Shown here piece by piece: positions 62,901-64,000 of a DNA stretch of 64,000 nucleotides (the stretch's first letter is position 1; each line of letters begins with the position of its first letter). Both the position numbers and the translations under genes were made by a program. The DNA comes from Branchiostoma floridae (Eukaryota; Chordata; Leptocardii; Amphioxiformes; Branchiostomatidae), in assembly GCF_000003815.2 (NCBI RefSeq), contig NC_049995.1, positions 9,282,109 through 9,346,108 of the forward strand, read 5' to 3'. The notes under the pieces were generated by a model, which was not told the DNA's origin, did not search any database, and worked only from the letters and a program-made list of their open reading frames with translations.

Positions 62901-64000
62901 TACGCAATATCTAAATTATTAAAAATCGCGTAGATTAAAAACAGGACCCCAGTGAACGAACCTGGCAGTGCCGCAATGGTGCCCCAAGTGCAGTGAGATT
63001 CCACAGTGGTCATTGAAAATTTGATCCGTGTACACTTTAGTGTTGTAAGAAAGTCTGGCATAAATATGAAAATTACAGACATAGATGAGCTTTCATGTTA
63101 AGATTTTTTCTAAAACATCTCAAGATTTAGTCAAAACAGCTCAAGATTAAGTCGAAACATCTCAAAATTTAACAAAAAATTTCAAGAACTTGGGTATAAA
63201 TCTGCAGATTTTATTTTTTCTATTTTCTAGGCAGCGTAAAGACCTACGATGGGGGTCATTATGATATGTTGAGTACCAGAGAACTTTCTCACAAAATATA
63301 AGATATGCAGGTTTAAGTGGTAAAAGGCTATAAGCATTAGTCCAAAGTAGTAATAATCTACTCGCTGTTTTTGTAGATGTGGCCCTTGTGATGGATGACA
63401 GTCCCTCAGCCCTGCAGCCACAGTGTGACTTCTCCTGTCCACGCAGTGGTATGTACTATTTTATCCACACGATCACTCCTGTAGTGTTATCCTGGCACAG
63501 TATTACTATTAACTCTGTACATTCCAGGAGGCAAGAAGAGCCTCTCCTGTCAGAAATTACTGGCTAACAACGACCTGGGTTATCCGGTAACTACTGATAT
63601 ATCCTATGTCTATATCCACTCTTAGAATCCAGACAGTGACAAAAGGCCTACACTACAAATCTGCTTATTGGCACAAAGACGCACCTTAACCCCCTGTATC
63701 TTGCATCATGTTCTTTCAGTAGAAGCTTGATAATTGCACAATGGATAACTGCACACTTCTTTTAATTGGAAGGAATCCCAATTCCCCAATAGTGATGCGG
63801 TCCAGTTGAACATGAATAACTTCGCTTTGTGGCACCGTCTGGATAATTGCACAAAGTGTGCTGGAAAATAGTGAGTGCAATTAAACGACTTGTACGTATT
63901 GGAAAATTTCTGTTGCTATTGGGATGTTTTCTTTTGAATCCTTGTCTGCAGAGGGAACCTGTAAAGCATGGGGAGACCCTCACTACACCACTTTTGACAA
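38912..64000 (+). CDS. IgGFc-binding-protein-like gene with VWD-C8-TIL modules (5' part)
   Basis: Twenty-eight exons join in phase with no stop: 38912-38976, 40017-40057, 41408-41586, 42471-42665, 43501-43637, 44520-44619, 45179-45325, 45843-46077, 46524-46715, 47438-47646, 48266-48368, 52743-52793, 53414-53558, 54550-54640, 55052-55341, 55709-56004, 56716-56918, 57396-57528, 58256-58342, 58875-59101, 59749-59910, 60504-60625, 60916-61036, 61178-61346, 61825-62024, 62612-62744, 63377-63448 and 63952 to the window end. They encode about 1384 residues. The order is signal peptide, IgGFc-binding domain, Asp-rich insert, EGF, then repeated VWD-C8-TIL. This is the architecture of FCGBP and zonadhesin-like secreted glycoproteins of mucus or egg/sperm coats. 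The gene continues beyond the window, starting its third VWD. Orthology to vertebrate FCGBP is not proven. Confidence 0.92.
40017..40057 (+). CDS. Exon 2: short linker
   Basis: A 41-bp exon between gttacag and gtaggc reading [13 protein letters not shown]. It was chosen because its phases (2 in, 1 out) join exons 1 and 3. Confidence 0.7.
40098..40165 (+). mobile_element. tRNA-derived SINE head fragment
   Basis: GGTCGTGAGTTCGATCCCCG is a pol III B-box-like sequence in a non-functional tRNA context. The A-box side is not clear. Confidence 0.35.
40680..41407 (+). repeat. Decayed tandem copies of the start of exon 3
   Basis: At least six copies, of about 70-150 bp, precede exon 3. The best run from about 41020, 41160 and 41306 and share CATGTCCGAGATAACCGTGG, TACGGAGTTTCTTGTGGTGT, GAATACACATGTCACA and TGTCCTAT. 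Translated, two copies keep [15 protein letters not shown], then run to a stop. The copy at 41020 has a ctgcag acceptor-like end. Copies B-D (40741-40995) are shorter and more decayed. Confidence 0.85.
41408..46715 (+). CDS. Exons 3-9: IgGFc-binding N-terminal domain
   Basis: The seven exons encode a beta-rich domain typical of FCGBP N-termini. Landmarks are [20 protein letters not shown] (exon 3), [12 protein letters not shown] and [20 protein letters not shown] (exon 4), [20 protein letters not shown] (exon 5), [15 protein letters not shown] (exon 6), [20 protein letters not shown] (exon 7), [11 protein letters not shown] and [13 protein letters not shown] (exon 8), and [13 protein letters not shown] (exon 9). 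The [10 protein letters not shown] and P-EQF blocks are family signatures. All junctions fit GT-AG and phase. Confidence 0.88.
42030..42130. repeat. SINE fragment related to the 3232 element
   Basis: TGGAGGCAAAAATTGATGGA ... TACCGTGACCTAGACATAGTG and CACTGCCTCTACCGACTGCC parallel the end of the element at 3232-3484 (TCCGTGTCCTAGACACATGA, CACTGTACCTATGGCCT). Confidence 0.35.
44040..44300 (-). mobile_element. SINE copy, reversed
   Basis: The reverse strand shows GTTGCGGTTTCGATTACTGG (B-box side), CTTTGGAAGGCACT, CAGGTGTAAAAATGGGTACC and GGGGAAGTAAAAG in the same order as the copies at 3232 and 59937. Confidence 0.55.
44988..45130. repeat. Short repeat with GTGTTACACCGAAGG units
   Basis: GCTGCTGTGTTACACCGAAG and GCTGGTGTGTTACAC are followed by GGACGGTTATAACGGCTTTA and (AGATAC)n. 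A related copy is at about 11798-11855. Confidence 0.5.
45437..45533. repeat. Small foldback
   Basis: GCCTCTAACCAGTTGTCAGC (45437) is matched in reverse by GACAGCTAGTTAGAGGC ending 45533. The 27-bp arms differ at three positions. Confidence 0.6.
47438..47646 (+). CDS. Exon 10: end of IgGFc-binding domain and Asp-rich metal-binding insert
   Basis: Phase 1 in, 0 out. The first half, [20 protein letters not shown], closes the IgGFc-binding domain. The second half carries two D-x-D-x-DG loops, [11 protein letters not shown] and [12 protein letters not shown], of the type seen in thrombospondin type 3 and related calcium-binding repeats. Metal binding is inferred from the motif. Confidence 0.8.
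48266..48368 (+). CDS. Exon 11: EGF-like domain
   Basis: [20 protein letters not shown] then [12 protein letters not shown] gives the six-Cys EGF pattern (C-x4-C-x5-C-x8-C-x-C-x8-C). Phase 0 in, 1 out. Confidence 0.92.
50046..50480. repeat. Three diverged tandem units in intron 11
   Basis: The unit starts at about 50046, 50219 and 50356 share ACGCT(T/C)TTCxGCGGAAAT, then TTGGACxACGTxxAxxxTGG-type blocks and CTAAG(T/C)CGTGTxAGATC. Period is about 170 then 137 bp. Confidence 0.5.
51660..52620. repeat. Minisatellite in intron 11
   Basis: Degenerate half-units of about 60 bp share GTTAGGGTCATCGTACTCTG, a block CAcacATACA and a GTGACTAGTtTACTGTAATA block. In the middle two near-identical 132-bp units occur (for example GAGTACGTTA at 51891 and 52023). 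The reading frames across it are repeat artefacts. Confidence 0.85.
52743..52793 (+). CDS. Exon 12: linker before VWD1
   Basis: A 51-bp symmetrical (1-1) exon, [17 protein letters not shown]. Equivalent small 1-1 exons precede the other VWD domains (58256, 63377). Confidence 0.7.
52834..52930 (+). repeat. Dispersed repeat (pair with 56190-56285)
   Basis: GCAGCAGCGACACCTAGCTG, then GGAAGGTGACAGACGGTCAC and GAAACGTCGGCTA; the second copy at 56190 keeps CGCAGCAGCGACACCTAGCT, GGGGAAGGTGCCG and AAACGTCGGCTAG. Confidence 0.65.
53154..53382. mobile_element. MITE next to the VWD1 acceptor
   Basis: Inverted ends CTTTTATCCACGGGGTAACA and TACCCCACGGATAAAGGTGA; the interior has ATATCAAGTGGACGG / CCGTCCGCTTGATAT as a second inverted pair. 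It ends about 30 bp before the VWD1 exon at 53414. Confidence 0.7.
53414..55341 (+). CDS. Exons 13-15: first VWD domain
   Basis: Exons 53414-53558, 54550-54640 and 55052-55341. It opens with [14 protein letters not shown] and continues [35 protein letters not shown] and [20 protein letters not shown], then [16 protein letters not shown] is the site that self-cleaves in FCGBP and some mucins. The multimerisation CGLCG motif of VWF is reduced to RGMCG, with no first Cys. Confidence 0.92.
55709..56004 (+). CDS. Exon 16: first C8 domain
   Basis: Cys-rich C8 module with [43 protein letters not shown] and a final C near the donor. Phase 2 in, 1 out. Confidence 0.88.
56716..56918 (+). CDS. Exon 17: first TIL domain
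   Basis: [18 protein letters not shown], then [16 protein letters not shown] and CVPADQCGC, the trypsin-inhibitor-like cysteine pattern that follows C8. Phase 1 in, 0 out. Confidence 0.92.
57396..57528 (+). CDS. Exon 18: TIL-associated (VWC-like) segment
   Basis: [20 protein letters not shown], then [12 protein letters not shown] and a final C. It has the same length (133 bp) and phases (0-1) as exon 26 of module 2. A short copy of its first bases lies upstream at about 57154-57172 (GTAGCTGAACGATGAA). Confidence 0.85.
57840..58115. mobile_element. Inverted-repeat element in intron 18
   Basis: CATCCTCCTACGCATGGACA and TCTTTCAACCGTCACCCTTA (57846-57925) face AGTGACGGTTGAAAG and GGATGTCCCTGCGTAGGAGG (58060-58112). 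There is a G run near 58030. Confidence 0.6.
58256..58342 (+). CDS. Exon 19: linker before VWD2
   Basis: 1-1 phase, reads [20 protein letters not shown] then LFCPT. It is the counterpart of exons 12 and 27. Confidence 0.7.
58743..58813 (+). pseudogene. Decayed partial copy of the VWD2 exon
   Basis: It repeats AATCCAGTAACTGCACGG and TACATCACGTTTGATGGGAG of the exon that begins at 58875, but carries small changes that give an in-frame TGA. It lies 130 bp upstream of the real copy and also has an acag before it. Confidence 0.85.
58875..60625 (+). CDS. Exons 20-22: second VWD domain
   Basis: Exons 58875-59101, 59749-59910 and 60504-60625. It has [65 protein letters not shown] and [24 protein letters not shown] is present and the CGLCG motif is again reduced (DGMCG). 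Confidence 0.92.
59937..60100 (+). mobile_element. tRNA-derived SINE in VWD2 intron
   Basis: TGGCATAACTGGTAGAGTG (A-box-like) and CCCGAGTTCGATCCCGCC (B-box-like) are followed by AAAAGGCACTTCC, CCTGTGAAAATGGGGACCTG and GGGGAGGTAAAATAC. The head looks like a tRNA, but the body does not fold as one, so it is a SINE rather than a tRNA gene. Confidence 0.65.
60916..61346 (+). CDS. Exons 23-24: second C8 domain
   Basis: Exons 60916-61036 and 61178-61346 together equal exon 16 of module 1. They read [57 protein letters not shown] and a last C. An extra phase-0 intron splits the domain. Confidence 0.9.
61048..61145 (+). repeat. Dispersed repeat with GCGACGCCTCAAGGGCGGAG core
   Basis: Same block order as the element at 11146 (core, TACGATCGTTCTGAAAATAT, ACACGAATGTATTTGATG). 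It starts about 12 bp after the donor of exon 23. Confidence 0.6.
61825..62024 (+). CDS. Exon 25: second TIL domain
   Basis: [38 protein letters not shown] and CVPMSDCGC. Phase 1 in, 0 out, as in exon 17. Confidence 0.92.
62612..62744 (+). CDS. Exon 26: TIL-associated (VWC-like) segment
   Basis: [20 protein letters not shown], then [12 protein letters not shown] and SCQPG; 133 bp, phase 0-1, the same as exon 18. Confidence 0.88.
62768..63001. mobile_element. MITE in intron 26
   Basis: TCTCACTGCACTTGGGGCAC at the left is matched in reverse by GTGCCCCAAGTGCAGTGAGA at the right. The pair continues as TGCGGCACTG / CAGTGCCGCA. Confidence 0.75.
63377..63448 (+). CDS. Exon 27: linker before VWD3
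   Basis: 1-1 phase; reads [20 protein letters not shown] then PRS. It shares the small symmetrical form of exons 12 and 19. Confidence 0.72.
63952..64000 (+). CDS. Exon 28: start of third VWD domain (cut by window)
   Basis: After ctgcag it reads [16 protein letters not shown], the canonical VWD opening with GDPH, and is cut by the window edge. Confidence 0.85.

Overview
The window looks like animal nuclear DNA, most likely from an amphioxus-type cephalochordate (Branchiostoma). The reasons are many short exons with 0.3-1 kb introns, a polycystin-1-like gene, a private cluster of class A GPCRs, a very modular IgGFc-binding/von Willebrand D protein, and a dense load of short inverted-repeat elements, tRNA-derived SINEs, satellites and CA repeats. 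The species call is inference. Two 100-N assembly gaps (18002-18101 and 22685-22784) both sit in or beside repeats.

Region 1 (1-11141, + strand) holds the 3' half of a polycystin-1-like gene. Eleven exons with consistent splice phases run from the GPS motif and TM1 through a PLAT domain, several membrane segments, the polycystin extracellular (TOP) domain and the channel domain. The end of the fourth exon has been tandemly copied three more times into the next intron, with splice signals retained; two copies are 81 bp and in frame.

Region 2 (about 11142-22888) is gene-poor. It has a tandem duplication with weak coding signs on the minus strand near 12.2-13.4 kb, a GC-richer stretch near 13.6-14.3 kb, LINE remnants near 17 kb, an AT-rich tandem repeat of about 0.2 kb units at 18.1-18.8 kb, and a satellite of about 22 monomers of 157-158 bp (19217-22684). 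Beyond the second gap lies a possible two-exon gene for a 61-residue protein (22889-23651) with a downstream AATAAA.

Region 3 (23985-35924, - strand) holds three tandem paralogous class A GPCR genes, each of two exons with the same phase-0 intron just before TM5. The first has an in-frame TAG at a position where its paralogues have a sense codon. Introns and spacers carry a deleted mariner element, MITEs, foldbacks and CA tracts.

Region 4 (38912-64000, + strand, running off the window) is a secreted IgGFc-binding-protein-like gene. At least 28 exons encode a signal peptide, an IgGFc-binding N-terminal domain, an Asp-rich metal-binding insert, an EGF domain, two complete VWD-C8-TIL modules and the start of a third. 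All three VWD starts carry a GDPH tetrapeptide. Such proteins are typically secreted gel or mucus components; the GPCRs and the polycystin are membrane proteins. Nothing in the sequence shows that the three loci work together.
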